Positions 1 through 11,271 of a stretch of DNA of 64,000 nucleotides are shown here, piece after piece. A program made the position numbers and the translations under genes. Every line of letters starts with the position of its first letter. Position 1 is the stretch's first letter. The DNA lies in the NCBI GenBank assembly GCA_007844125.1, contig CM017564.1:16016235-16080234 (forward strand), read 5' to 3'. Under the pieces are notes generated by a model, which saw only the letters and a list, made by a program, of their open reading frames with translations, made no database searches and was not told the origin of the DNA. This stretch comes from Sinonovacula constricta (taxonomy: Eukaryota > Mollusca > Bivalvia > Cardiida > Solecurtidae).

Positions 1-625
1 ATCGTGTTGGGTGTCGGGGGCAGTCCTAGCCCTGCCGGACCACACCGGAATTTCTGCTTACTGGCGTTCCGATGATCTTCCTAGAGCCAAAAACCCAACC
101 TATATGGCCTATTTAAAAGGTCTACCCACAGGGCTATAAATCCATGCATGCACGTCCGTGTGTCAGCATGCATCTGGGCAAAGGGCCCTGGGACCAGATA
201 GACTGTCGACGGCAGGCCCGGACCTGGCCTCCCAGGCGAAAAGAAAACTTGAAAATGCTTATCGGAACGCCTGTAGGCAGAAATTCCGGTGTGGTCAGGT
301 AGGGTTAGGACTACCCTCGACACGGAACCCGATCCAAATGGCCTGGGTTCAGGCGCAGAGTGACCAGCGGGCAAAAACGCATGCATTTTTTGTATGTAAA
401 CATACTCGTCTTTTTACGGCTGGGTAAGGAGTCGGGGCTCTAACTTAAGGCCTGGATTTCCAGTGCACCGGACGCGTTCATGTTAGTATTTTTTTCGCAT
501 GGGCGGCCAGGTCCGGGCCTACTGTTGACAGCCTATCTTGTCCCAGGGCCCTTTGCCCAGATGCATGCTGACACACGGGCGTGCATGCATGCATATATAG
601 CCTATGCGTAGACCTTTCAAATAGT
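1..625. repeat. Interleaved double inverted repeat
   Basis: Two inverted-repeat pairs alternate instead of nesting. Arm A (about 1-74) is the reverse complement of about 263-335; the best block is around CACACCGGAATTTCTG. Arm B (about 108-255) is the reverse complement of about 480-625, including the shared block GGGCAAAGGGCCCTGGGAC. The order is therefore A, B, A', B'. GC content is higher than in the DNA that follows. The short open frames here are mirror images forced by the inverted repeats and I do not regard them as genes. Arm A may continue left of the window. The element class is not recognised. Confidence 0.75.
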
Positions 626-1744
626 TATACTTTCGTAAATATCTTCTCTCGCAATGTTGATTAATAACTCGTCGATAGAAAACAGAAGCAATGGAATGCA
701 GACAGGAAGTTACTACGAATTTGAATTTAAGTGTATTTTAAATGTAAATCTTTGCTACAATTAACAAAACAAATCACTTCGATATTCAAGAAGATATCAC
801 TAGAGCAATTGTTTTACGCGACCTCCTCCACAACACGCTTTGCTCAGGTGAACTAAAAGTAAACATCGAAAAATGATTAAAATTTCATAATGGTTAGAAG
901 TAATGATAGATTTGTACCAAAATATCAAACGAAGCGTTGACATTTCGCTTGGTTAACCTGGAGTGGTGCTCAAAACTATATATTTTCCATTATGTATATC
1001 TGTATCAATCAGGCCGGTAAAAATAAATGGTCTTGATATTATATCCCCATCTTCTCTGGTCACTTAAATTAATGTAAAATACTTGTAGTAAGCAAACTCA
1101 TACAAACATTTTGAAATCGTTAAATATTAAGGAAAACATTACCCTTAGACATGGTAATCTCCGACCCTCCTAATCTCGATCTCATTTACAATTTTTGAAA
1201 TATTTGAATTACCTTCTGCATATATATGTATATTATAAGGCATCACTTTATATACATTACAGTACCGTTTTTAACTAAATACTTATTTTTAACTTATACT
1301 TTTCCGGTTTGGGGGTTATGGGGGTTTCAATGACAGGATGACCAAAATCATACATTAAATAGTTTAATATTTAAACAGATATAGATGTTGATTATAGTTA
1401 CTTAAAGAAGAAAAAACAACAACAATAAAAGCAAACACGAGATATATATTGGCATCTCTATCAAACACATGTTTTACATTCTACATTAAAAACACATACA
1501 TAAGTACAACAATTATTATATTCTATTCGATGTACCAATCATCTAAAACATCTCCTAGTTTCAGCTTTGTTCTAACAACAATATACAATTCATTTAGCAA
1601 TCATTGGTATCACATATTAAATAGTTAATCATCATAAAGGTCCCATTCAGGAAGCAATGGTTGATTCACAGATAAATAAAGCTTCTCTATACTTTTCGCC
1701 AAAATTGCCTTCATCAAATCTATGAGAAACGTAGCGCATTTGGT

Positions 1745-1850
1745 CCCCTATTCACGTCAGATCATGTATGCGGCATTCTAGAAATCGACATTTTCACAGG
1801 AAAGCAACCCCGGGCCCTCCTAGTAGCAAGTGTATGCAATTGAACATTTT
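1745..1850 (+). repeat. Dispersed repeat, copy 1
   Basis: It shares an ordered set of words with 2445-2540: GGCATTCTAGAAATC, then a CCAC/CACAGG-type block, then CCTCCTAGTAGCAAGTGT matched by CATCCTAACAGGAAATGT. The direct repeat is diverged and its class is unknown. Confidence 0.5.
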
Positions 1851-2444
1851 TTTTTGCTAAAAACCTTTTGGGCGAAATTCAAGAAAAGAGTAATTCATCT
1901 GAGTTCAGTCGAAATCAGAATCGATTGCAATTAGGTTAAGAAATTCAAACACTTAATAGCGTTCTTCAAGCTTAATTACCTACAAGGAAGCTCAATCTAA
2001 CTTGTGTATATTTAAACAGGTTTTCTCGAATACATATCACATGCATACTTCTTGCATAAATTGATCGTTACCTTATGAAATATTTGAATATATCATGTAG
2101 TTTGAATAATTAAATAATCAATATTTGGCCTAACACTGACGAAATATTTTAAAAATGTAGTGCGGATCATCTGAACATAAACTGTATGTATGTTACATGT
2201 AAACTATGTCTAGGCCGCTTTAAACCCATTCTTTCACCAAAAAATTAACAACAAAAAATAAAACAAAAAATCAAATATAACAATTATCGATTATATGTAC
2301 ATCTCCATTGACACATTTGTTCATACAAAAGATAATCAATGAACAATATTACAAAGGTGCATTTAATAAAAAAATCAAATATCAACATAAATCCAGGAAC
2401 GGGTTGGGGTGCGGCAAGGAACATGAATAAAACTTTACGCCAGA

Positions 2445-2540
2445 ACAAATATCTGGCATTCTAGAAATCTAATATTCCACGGGAGAGCCTGCCACGGACC
2501 ATCCTAACAGGAAATGTGTTCAAAACAACTTTCGATTACA
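2445..2540 (+). repeat. Dispersed repeat, copy 2
   Basis: Second copy of the repeat at 1745-1850, in the same orientation, sharing GGCATTCTAGAAATC exactly and the flanking words with substitutions. No coding content. Confidence 0.5.
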
Positions 2541-4004
2541 TCATTAATGGCATCTTTAAAGATGGTACCAACAGTACCAATACATTACCACTGCTTTCGG
2601 AAATCGAGACATACTTTCTGAATAAACTCATACTTTAGTATAAGTAAAGACGGTACAAATCGTGCTAAAACACTCAAAAAGTTTAATTATTCCAAATCTA
2701 TAAACACAATGGGCTGTCTGTTAAAAAAAAGATCTCGACGTCAGAGCCTATTAACCAGATGACCACATAAAGTTATCTCAAAAGTGAGTGGTGTTCTTAG
2801 TTAAAAATAGCTATCGTAGCAGCGTGTCTCAGATAGAAAATATCTGTGATGAGAAATAACGATTTATGTTTAACTGTTCACACTGATCTAGGGCATCAAT
2901 AAACAGCAATTTGCAGGATATTTTCAGGTAAAAATGACTTGTTTGGTTATTTGAGACAAATTATATTTTGGTTCAAACTGTCGGATACCACGTTTGTGGT
3001 TCATTTTATATCTTCTATATGTAATATGGCGTGTAAAGAAATCCACAAATCATGAAGTGGGGTCGTTTAAACATTTGAAGAAAGTTCATGCCCGCTCAGT
3101 GTAAAATCCATGATCCGCTCGTGGAATCATGCACAATTGGGGATATGGAATGATAGGTAAAACGGTATTGTTACATATAGGCAGAGAGTCCTGCATAAAC
3201 ATCGATTATGGAATCAAAACAGTTGCCGCAAACAATTGAAGCATGTATTTCTTGCAATTATCTTAACATAAAATTCTATTAAATCTTTAAATGCAAGAGC
3301 ACATAAATGACAATGTTGTTAAAGAAATATACAGAAAATCAATGTTTTATTGTCGAACAAACGTACAGATTATAGTTTCATACACAACACGTAGTACATA
3401 AATTGTCCCAGTCGAAATTATTTATGCAATATCAAATCGTTATCTTACGCTTTGAATAACTAAATTCATTATCAATTTCGATTAGAATATATACTCGTCA
3501 CAGCTTTTTAGAAGCGTTGAACAATAAATTTATTTTCTTAATGTTTCTTTATTTTACAACATCATCATCGATATTTGATTTGCTGCAGATAGAATATAAT
3601 GCACAAGTATAACTGAACCACACACCTCGTAGTTGTTGTTTGTAAAGTTTATATACTAAAAAGAGTATATACTATCTAGATACAATACAATATATACTAA
3701 AATTGACGCCTTGCTGGTCACGTCTACAATTGTTTCAACAAAATAACATTTAAAATCGATTGATGAATGTTTATATAACAACTTTCGGACATTATTTGCA
3801 TTTATGTACATACCACTACATGTGACACGGATGATAACACGTGTATTACACACAAATGCGAATAGTATTATGAATGTTTGAATTGAACATGTATTAAATT
3901 CTGAAGAAATCTGATATGAATGCCCAATAATTCAGCAATGCAGTAATGTTTTGATGACGTTGCGTCTTTTTTGTTAATTTTGCGGGAAAACGTATTATCC
4001 GAGT

Positions 4005-4043
4005 GTGATGACGTCATATTGTTATAATTAATGACGTCATTGT
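4005..4043. promoter_or_regulatory. Paired CRE-like palindromes
   Basis: Two perfect TGACGTCA octamers lie at 4009-4016 and 4032-4039, 23 bp apart, with a one-sided match (TGACGTTG) about 50 bp earlier. TGACGTCA is the consensus CREB/ATF site. About 30 bp downstream is AAACATGGCGAAC, which stops after three codons. No gene on the plus strand could be attached, so promoter function is only a possibility. Confidence 0.35.
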
Positions 4044-4218
4044 TTTGATGTTGATGTAAAAATTACAAACATGGCGAACTGAGAGGAAAACATCAAACTG
4101 AATTTAAATAAACGTTAATTGTAGGAACATTTGTATAAAATATTTAATGCCAATACAACAATACATCAACTACATATTTATCTGTAACATTTACAGAAGA
4201 ACCGAGTTTCAATTTCAT

Positions 4219-4224
4219 TTTATT
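4219..4224 (-). terminator. Candidate poly(A) signal of TRIM-like gene
   Basis: AATAAA on the minus strand (TTTATT on plus), about 180 bp past the stop codon at 4403. It is a perfect hexamer, but in AT-rich DNA such hexamers are frequent, so assignment is tentative. Confidence 0.35.
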
Positions 4225-4402
4225 TCTAAACAAAATGTCGATGGAACATTGTTTTGCTTAAATGTTGATTTAATCCCACATTTATAACGAGTCACTAATT
4301 CACAAAATGTCAACAAAAGTATTAACACAAATAAAAAAACAAAAACAAAACGTCCAGCCATATTTAATGTTTACGTTACATCAATTCAAACTAATATAAA
4401 CT

Positions 4403-4978
4403 TTACTTATATTCCACCATCAGAAGCTGATCACTCTCACTTCCGACATACAACCGACTCCTGTTCACATCATAACTGAGGCAGAATGGACGCCACGTGA
4501 TCCCGTCTTCCTTGGACAATATCTGACCTACCACGTGACCATCCACGGTCAACTTGACTACATTCTGTGAGTTCGCTCCACAAACATACACGTGACCGTG
4601 ATGGTCAGTGGTCACACCACTGGCATAAGACAGTCCGAGATCCTTGTCGGAGAGACAGAATATCCGCCTCCCGTCCACGCCGACACATACAAGACCTTTC
4701 CTCCCGTCAGCCACATAGAGTCGGTCGCCGGAACTGTTCACGGCGATGTGTTGGATGCCAGAGAACAATTCCCGGCCGTCGGTGTCCTTGGAGATCTCCC
4801 TCAGCTTCCTGCCACTCCTCACGTCGTGTACGTACAATATCTTACCATACCCAGCACAGTACAGCAGTCCGCCATGACAAGCGATCCAGTGGGTCCCATG
4901 TCTCAACTCGACGGTTCGTGTCCTGGTCAGACTCTCGGTGTTGTACACCTCGACTTGGGTAGACAGGGGGAAGGCAAC
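4403..4978 (-). CDS. TRIM-like B-box/NHL protein, exon 3 (terminal)
   Basis: Last coding exon, 191 codons plus stop TAA. It encodes the C-terminal beta-propeller part of the protein. Repeated strand signatures are visible: QVEVYNTESLTR, ILYVHDVRSGRKLREI, GDRLYVADGRKGLVCVGVDG, GHVYVCGANSQNVVKLTVDG and SRLYVGSESDQLLMVEYK. These have the aliphatic-Y-V-A-D and N/S-V-x-L pattern of NHL-type blades. The acceptor is TTCTGTATTTCCAG at 4979-4992, and the exon starts in phase 0, matching the end of exon 2, so the join reads KEIA-VAFPLS. The reading frame stays open upstream of the acceptor to 5257, but that stretch has a different phase and lower coding character and is treated as intron. Exon 2 lies 6.3 kb away. 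Confidence 0.85.
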   Translation of the reverse strand, partial: VAFPLSTQVEVYNTESLTRTRTVELRHGTHWIACHGGLLYCAGYGKILYVHDVRSGRKLREISKDTDGRELFSGIQHIAVNSSGDRLYVADGRKGLVCVGVDGRRIFCLSDKDLGLSYASGVTTDHHGHVYVCGANSQNVVKLTVDGHVVGQILSKEDGITWRPFCLSYDVNRSRLYVGSESDQLLMVEYK

Positions 4979-5540
4979 CTGGAAATACAGAAATGTAGAC
5001 CAGAGTAAAACATTGTAAATGTACAGATTGTGTTGGTGACAAAATACACGTCTGCCGTCATGTTTGTAAATGATGATGCTACCTGAAAATAATGGGAAGG
5101 GAAACACAAGTAAAATATGTCGATCTGGTAGCAAAAGTTCGGTCTGTTTGTCTATGGTGAAATAAGCATGGCCATCCACATAGTCATCTATACAACTACC
5201 TGAAAATACAGAAATGTAGATGTGACATAAGTCAGTTTGTTTCAGCGCAGTAAACACGAACAGCGACTAATAATCCACACAACAACCTAAAGACATTATA
5301 TGCCTACTGTAGAGCAGGTAAACATTTAAAATAAAAAAATGTAAACAAGAGCTAGAAACATAAAAAAACGCCAGTAGTTCATGGTCGGTCAGCATGCTTG
5401 TGACAGGTCCAGTGTATTGAAACAAAAGGACCCAATAACCACAGAGAAATAAAGATCTGTACACTTGATGTCCTCGCTGTCTTCCTGACTCGGTCCAGCG
5501 TGCTTACGGGAAGTGTCGCCATTTGACTGAAAGTATGGAA
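4979..5540 (-). repeat. Tandem copies of the exon-3 splice acceptor region in intron 2
   Basis: The acceptor-side words of exon 3 (plus-strand CCTGGAAATACAGAAATGTAGA at about 4978-4999) recur as CCTGAAAATAATGGGAAGGG near 5081, CCTGAAAATACAGAAATGTAGA near 5199 and a diverged copy near 5526. The spacing of the first three is about 100-120 bp. Each copy offers a polypyrimidine-CAG acceptor on the minus strand. The two upstream acceptors open in phase 1, which does not fit exon 2 (phase 0), so they look like duplicated intron ends and not functional exons. Confidence 0.5.
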
Positions 5541-6225
5541 ATGTGAGTAGATGTACATGGTAAGTAATATTTTACACGTGAAACTATTTTAATGTCATAG
5601 AAGAACAACGACATACATTAAGAAGCGAGTTATAATTTCATTTCCACCTTTCTCTCCTTTTCGATTACAGTGGACGAACTGGAAATGTGCAACATGCATT
5701 TGACTAGATCTAGCCATCAACAACATATTTATAAATTTGATTCATGTTTTAAACAGTAGTTAAATCTAGCTTAAACATAAGCATTATGAAAATGCAAGTA
5801 TCTTAAAAGATTATTATAATATTCAAACTTATACTTAACAAGGTATCTTTAGACATTTTCTCCTAATTCCTCATCACAGAATCCATTTCACGCTGGCTAG
5901 ATTCGGGAACGCTCAACTTGTGTATTTTTCAAATATTTATGACGTCATATTTTGTCGCGTGACGAATGGAATGTTTACAATTGTTTATTTACATGTACGC
6001 GATAACGTTTGATAGACAATACTACTTGATCAATGAATACAATTTCAGAGTAATAAATCATGCTTACTTTGAATTGTGTCGATGTTAATTCTACACCAAA
6101 TAGAAAGTGTTGTCGTTTGCAAAATGTCTACTATGAATACTAAAATACTCAAAGTCTTGTACTTGCAAGAGTTTAGTGTTAGAAGTGCGGATGGCTGCAT
6201 TCCCACATTTGCTTAAAAAATCTCA
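5541..6225. other. Intron 2 sequence, no feature seen
   Basis: AT-rich intron of the TRIM-like gene. One further TGACGTCA palindrome lies at 5940-5947. No coding content or RNA was recognised. Confidence 0.5.
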
Positions 6226-6680
6226 ACAAGCGGGCCATGCCGGCCTTATATCGCTCACCTGAGTGCAAAATATATTTAGTAATAGTAAGCAAGGAATAGC
6301 GGCAATTTGAAACAATACCTGAATATTTTCAATACATTTATACACGCAACATTTGGAAAATATTTTTTTATTAATTATTAGCGCTAACCTGCGGACACGG
6401 GCTTTTAGTAGGCTCTTATGTGGCGTCACATTACTCATTAAGAGTCACTTTAGAATAATGGTGAATATTGGACCATATGGTAATATGCTATGATTTTACC
6501 TAGTGACCTACTAACCCAACGTGACCCAGTTTATAATTCATCGAAAGATTTCATGCACGCAAACATTCTTGCCAAATCGGTGTCATTTGGTTTTGATTAC
6601 AGTCGCCTTTCATCTTGTGGAATTTTGGCGAGCTCCTGTACCCATGATAATTAATGAGTTGTCTTATTTGAAAATTCCCT
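6226..6680 (+). mobile_element. Degraded CTCACCTGAG-family repeat, copy 1
   Basis: It begins with GGCCTTATATCGCTCACCTGAG and continues with the family words GGTGAATATTGGACCAT, TTTTACCTAGTGACCTACTA, CGTGACCCAGTTT and GATTTCATGCACGCAAACAT. The same words occur in order in the longer copy at 12740-13684. Non-autonomous and without coding capacity. Probably a TIR-bounded element, judged from the fuller copy. Confidence 0.6.
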
Positions 6681-7655
6681 ATTTCTTAAAAAATCTAAGT
6701 ATCTCTGAGGGTTCATTTAAAATTATGGATAATAACATATTCTATATCCCACTGTATTTTATGTTAGAAGAGCAGATAACACAGCTTTAAAATACCAATT
6801 AATTTTGTTTTCCTGAGATGAGTCGTGGAGATTGATGGTATTTATAAGAGGAGAGCAGATAAACAATTCAGTATATGTAACTGTACCGTGTAAGGTAGAT
6901 TGATTGTATTTATTAGAGGAGAACAGTCAGCTGGTTACCTATTCATAATACAACACAAGTTAAGCGAATTCTAGTTAAAAAGGTTTTTTTTAAGAAAAGA
7001 ATTAAGAATTAAGAAACTATAAACATATACATCACAGAAGATTATACTTAAAACAATGTATATCAAAGATGTTCTAAATCACATAATATGTAAAATACAA
7101 CCTTATATCACAGCTGATTTAAATCTCATAACATTATAACTACAGCGTTTTTTATATCACAGGTATTTTGCAATTTCAAAGAGGAGATATCATCAAATTT
7201 ATAATATCAATTAATTCAGGTTTCCCTGCCATTAGTTTCCATAGATGTTTATTGTATCACCAAGGCGTAGAGATTTACAGTATTTTCAGTGGGGCAAATT
7301 ACTTAGTTAAATAAAGAAAATCCGTGTAAATAGGATCTGAGCGGTTGATATTTACACTACCCATTAACGTAGAAGAAAATTGTGTTGTCATATGTAAAAA
7401 AGAAATATTATGATCTCTTTTATACAAATCATATAAATACTGTAGTATATCTTAATTTACCGTGTAAAGTAGATAGATATATTTATTAGAACAGGTCGGT
7501 GGTTATTTTTTTATAATATAATGAAAATATGTTTAAAAAATCAGGTTAAAATATAATATAGAGTATTTGTGGTATTTAGCCGGTTGTAGCTTTTTATGAC
7601 CAGTTGAAAATATAGATGAATTAAAATACAGGTGTATGTTGTTTTTGTATATGTG
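6681..7655. other. Intron 2 sequence, no feature seen
   Basis: AT-rich DNA with loose local similarity between about 6830-6930 and 7440-7500 (GTGTAAGGTAGATTGAT versus GTGTAAAGTAGATAGAT). No open frame with protein character. Confidence 0.45.
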
Positions 7656-7659
7656 TATG

Positions 7660-7915
7660 TATGGAATCAATGTCTGCTGGGGACAGACCTAAATTTGACC
7701 TGGTGGCCGAGTTTTTGAACCCATGTGAACTCATAACAAACTTATCCAAGAATTCTTGCTGACAAACATTCTGACCAAGTTCGATGAAGATTGGATATAA
7801 AACTGTAGCCCCTAGTGTGTTTATAAGTACATTATTGACGCTGCATGACGGACGCCGAACAAAGGTGTTTCAGAAAGGCTCACCTTGAGCACGTAGTGCT
7901 GTTGAGCTACAAGTG
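7660..7915 (+). mobile_element. Degraded CTCACCTGAG-family repeat, copy 2
   Basis: Contains AAATTTGACCTGGTGGCC, AACATTCTGACCAAGTTCG and TGAAGATTGGATATAAA, and ends in GGACGCCGAACAAAGG and CTCACCTTGAGC. It matches the 3' half of the copy at 12740-13684, with only one internal repeat unit left. Confidence 0.6.
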
Positions 7916-8277
7916 AAAAGTGTCTATTTTCAAACCAGAAAATCTGTACCTGTTTTCTCCATTGTGCAAAGTAAATCTAACACACAAATACATTTTCCAG
8001 GTTAGTGCACGCAAGATTCTAGATTAAAACAATTAAATTCACTGTAGCTTTACTTAAAATACCAACACACAATGAAAGTAACATTAGGTTATTGTATAAG
8101 TAAGAGTTATGTCCCTTCCTTTAACGAAATGAGGAAATCTCTACCACTAGAAGAATATACTGTGAAAAGAAAGAGCCTTCTATCAAGCTGTCAATGGTCG
8201 CATTTTACGTAACAGAATGTGTGTTCTTGTTTGTTTGTTTTTATTACACAATCTATTCTGAAATCTATTCTTAGCAG

Positions 8278-8514
8278 TGGGGCGCTCGAGGTGTAGTGTT
8301 AGACTCGCCGGTTTGTCACTTCTCTGACTGCTTAGCCTCTCACCATGTGGGTTCGCATTCGTGGCGAAGGACTTAATGAGAGAAGGTCTTCCAGCTGACG
8401 TCCGGTGGGTCTACCCAGACACGTGTCTGAGGTCTTGGTCCACCAAAAAGCTGGCCGTTGATATAATGATCATAAATGTTCGCTGCAATAAATGTCAAAA
8501 AACAAAACAAAACT
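8278..8514 (+). mobile_element. tRNA-derived SINE (family 1)
   Basis: The head resembles a tRNA with an A box (GGTGTAGTGTTAGACTCG) and a B box (GGGTTCGCATTCG). The body contains GGTCTTCCAGCTGACG, GGTCTTGGTCCACC and AAGCTGGCCGTTGATATAATG, and it ends in an A-rich AAAACAAAACAAAAC tail. The body words recur at 19383-19615 and 20062-20262, so this is a repeated family. It lies in intron 2 of the TRIM-like gene. Confidence 0.7.
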
Positions 8515-8817
8515 TGTTAGCAACATTGACATTGACCACAGTGTTGTCTATAAAAATATATCAACTACGGTCCTTGTTTAAGTGTTTTGTCTCTCTTACA
8601 ATTACTCTGTATGACTTTGTCTAGTGGTAGTTCAAATAGTTTTGGTAATTCTCATAGGACATTTTCATATTTTCTTACTTGTCATCTTTCCAATAGAAGG
8701 CAATACCTCGTACATGTATGCGAACAGTGAATGAAATGTGCATGACTTCTTTTGTAACTTAAGTACAGTAGATCTAATTGTGTATAACTGTTTTACTTTT
8801 CCTTCCCCATATCTCTT
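8515..8817. other. Intron 2 sequence, no feature seen
   Basis: Short unique-looking stretch between the SINE and the CT-rich array. Nothing recognised. Confidence 0.4.
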
Positions 8818-9490
8818 ATTCTCTCTCTCTCTCTAAGAGTCTTTCTCCCTCACTCTTTCTGAGCCTCACTCTCGCTCTCTCTTAGACCCTCTCTTTTTGA
8901 GACACACTCTCGCTCTCTCCGAGACTATTTCTCTGAGCCTCTTACTCGCTTTCTCTGAGACTTTATCTTGCTCTTTCTAAGCCTCTCTCTTGCTCTCTCT
9001 CTGAGACTCTCTCTCTCTAAGCCTCTCTCTTGCTCTCTCTCTCTAAGCCTCTCTCTCTCTCGGAGACTCTCTCTAAGCCTCTCTCTTGGTCTCTCTCTCG
9101 CTTTCTCTGAGACTATCTTGCTCTCTCTAAGCCTCTCTCTTGCTCTCTCTCTCTAAGCCTCTCTCTTGCTCTCTCTCTGAGACTCTCTCTCTCTAAGCCT
9201 CTCTCTTGCTCTCTCTCTATGCCCCCCCTCTCTCTCTCTCGGAGACTCTCTCTCTCTCTCTCTGAGACTTGCTCTCTCTGATCCTTCCTGTTGCTCTCTC
9301 TGAGACTCTTGCTCGCTCTGTTTCTGAGACTGTCTTTCGCTCTTCCTGAGATCTGTTCTCTCTCTGAGCCTCTCTTCTCACTCTCTTTCTCTCTCTCTGA
9401 GACTCTGTCGCTCTTTCTTAGCCTCTCTCTGTCACTCTCTCTTGAGCCTCTCACTCGCTATCTCTGAGCCTCTCTCGTTCTGTCTGACTC
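8818..9490. repeat. CT-rich microsatellite/minisatellite
   Basis: About 670 bp dominated by CTCTCT runs, punctuated by recurring words such as CTCTCTAAGCCTCTCTCTTG and CTGAGACTCTCTCTCT. It is therefore a compound array (CT dinucleotide plus a loose unit of about 25-45 bp), not a pure dinucleotide repeat. Strand-asymmetric pyrimidine DNA of this length can form triplex structures. The Leu/Ser and Arg/Glu open frames in it are repeat artefacts. Confidence 0.9.
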
Positions 9491-9932
9491 TATCTCTAGA
9501 TGTCGTCTATACGAATAATATATTTGTCCCCCTTCCTCAGCCATTTATAGAAAATAGACTCATAAAGAAAGAGGGAATGCAGTAGTTGTAAAAATGTCTA
9601 TGAAAACTGCTCAATAGATTAATTTAAGTAATTTATGCCCCAGAACAATGGAAGCAAGTAATAATAACGAGGAGAAAGGTGTACAATGAATTAATGCATA
9701 CAACCAGGATTGATAATTCATACTTTTTGGTCTATTGATAACAGTTCCATTATTTACATACTGTTTTGGTTCCATTATTAACAGTTTACATACTGTTTTG
9801 GTTCCATTATCAACAGTTTATATACTAAAGTTGTTAGAATTCATTTAGTCCTTGTATGTTTCCAGGATTTTTACAGTCTCTGTTGTTTAAGTAGCTTAAT
9901 ATAAGAGTTAAACATTGGGGCAGTTCTTACTT
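9491..9932. other. Intron 2 sequence, small local repeats
   Basis: Contains a short duplicated phrase around 9740-9835 (TTCCATTATTxACAGTTTACATACTG, present two to three times). No gene seen. Confidence 0.45.
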
Positions 9933-10266
9933 CAGGGTTCCCACAATTTCTGAATGGAAAAATTCAAGGTCTTTTCCAGGTTTTTTCCAAGTATTTTGTC
10001 CAATTTCAAGGTCTATGAATGTGAACATTCAAGAGTTTTGCGGTAAATATTTATGGGAGTTTACAAATGTATGCCAACAAATACTCTGATTTTTTTAAAT
10101 CAAATTCAGTTAAAGTGCCTTATGATTATTAAAATGCACTAACAGTTTTCCCGGTAATTTCCCGTTGTTTCCGTATCATGTCAAATTTAAGGTCTTTTCC
10201 CGACCGGGAGTGTTTATTTTCGAATTCCCGGCTTTTTCCCGATTTCCCGGTTCTGTGGGAACCCTG
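9933..10266. mobile_element. MITE with CAGGGTTCCCACA termini
   Basis: A 334-bp element bounded by perfect 13-bp inverted repeats: CAGGGTTCCCACA at the left end and TGTGGGAACCCTG at the right. The interior repeats the words TTCAAGGTCTTTTCC and TTTTCCCG. Such termini are typical of non-autonomous hAT elements in animals (from memory). I could not read a clean 8-bp target duplication. No coding capacity. Confidence 0.75.
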
Positions 10267-10524
10267 TAACTTAATTTTACTTAGAGATTCAAATGTTTGA
10301 TATAATGAAGTCACTCTCTATATGACTAACAATGTCTAAATCTATATTTTCATAATTGACAGCAGATTTGTAACACCAGTGGCCACCCGATGCCGCCTCT
10401 GCGTAGCGGTTTACTGGGGATTTAGCCTTTGACCAAAGCTTCACTGAGAATGTACAATGTATATGGATGATGACCATATGGCTTGTCTTATAAGCAAAAT
10501 ATTGCTTATTACATTTAAACTTTA

Positions 10525-10990
10525 AAGGTGGTACTCAACAGTTTTCGACCATTTCAACAAACAATCATGTCACCTTAAAAGATTCTGCAAAATGCTATGT
10601 ATTGGTGCCCTACATCCATGTGAATATTAAAAAAATAACTACCCACTTGCTAAATGTATTTTCTACCTAAGCCAAACGAGGTGCGAGGTTAGAGCTCTGT
10701 AAAACCGGTTTCAGCACCCCAGTCGGTCCATATTGCCGACTGACCGTTCCAAGGCGGTAACTGTCGGTAACTGCTGTTGAGATCACGTCACATGATTAAC
10801 CAGGTAATCAGCTCTGACGTCAATATCTATCTTTTGCTGGAATCCCCACCGTGCCATTTTACGATTTAGAAATAATGAACTGTTTAAGTGATATATAGTG
10901 AAATGTGTACTCTTCGATAGAGGTATAAGTTTGCACCAATTATGCACAAAGCCCCCAGAACTTGGGTAAAACATTGTTACATGTATGAGA
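10525..10990. repeat. Dispersed non-coding repeat with TGACGTCA, copy 1
   Basis: Shares ordered words with 41375-41835: AAAGGTGGTA versus AAAGGTTGTA, CAAAATGCTATGTATTGGTG versus CAAAATGCTGTTTATTGATG, TGACGTCAATATCTATCTTTTG versus TGACGTCAATTTCTGTTTTAG, and AATTATGCACAAAGCCCCCA versus AATTATACACAAATACCCCC. It is interrupted at about 10676-10785 by a different repeat. No coding capacity; class unknown. Confidence 0.6.
10676..10785 (-). repeat. Fragment of the ~245-bp interspersed repeat, inserted in another repeat
   Basis: GCGAGGTTAGAGCTCTGTAA, AACCGGTTTCAGCACCCCAG and CCGTTCCAAGGCGGTAACTG are the reverse complement of 44690-44772. The fragment splits the dispersed repeat at 10525-10990, so it is the younger insertion. 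Confidence 0.65.
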
Positions 10991-11271
10991 TAAAGGTTAA
11001 TTGTCGGAGATCACCTTTAAACTGCCTTTATTAGGAAGTTGTTATAGAATTATCTTGTTAAGACAAATCCATTGTCCCATACAAGTTACTTACTTTATTC
11101 AGATAAATAAATCACCTAAGTTCACAACACATAAGCTGACATTCAAAATGAAAATCATTTTAAGAGTGCGGTATGTTTCATGGTGAAATGTTGACATGTA
11201 CGTGCTGATAAACTGCGTAACATTACACATCACAACTAAATCGCCAGTAAGATATAAAAAACTATACTTAC

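Larger units (their letters stand above)
626..3940. other. AT-rich non-coding DNA, no gene seen
   Basis: No open frame with recognisable protein content and no RNA gene was seen in this 3.3-kb stretch. It lies downstream of the TRIM-like gene, which is on the minus strand. The only structure noticed is a diverged repeat pair, listed separately (about 1745-1850 and 2445-2540). Confidence 0.6.

Noticed and set aside
81..427. Two overlapping frames of 89-101 codons at the left edge
   Set aside because: They lie in inverted repeats and translate to mirror-related low-information sequence; no homology recognised.
4567..5008. Plus-strand frames of 131 and 138 codons
   Set aside because: Antisense shadows of TRIM exon 3.
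8968..9454. Leu/Ser-rich and Arg/Glu-rich frames
   Set aside because: Translation of the CT-rich array on either strand; low-complexity only.
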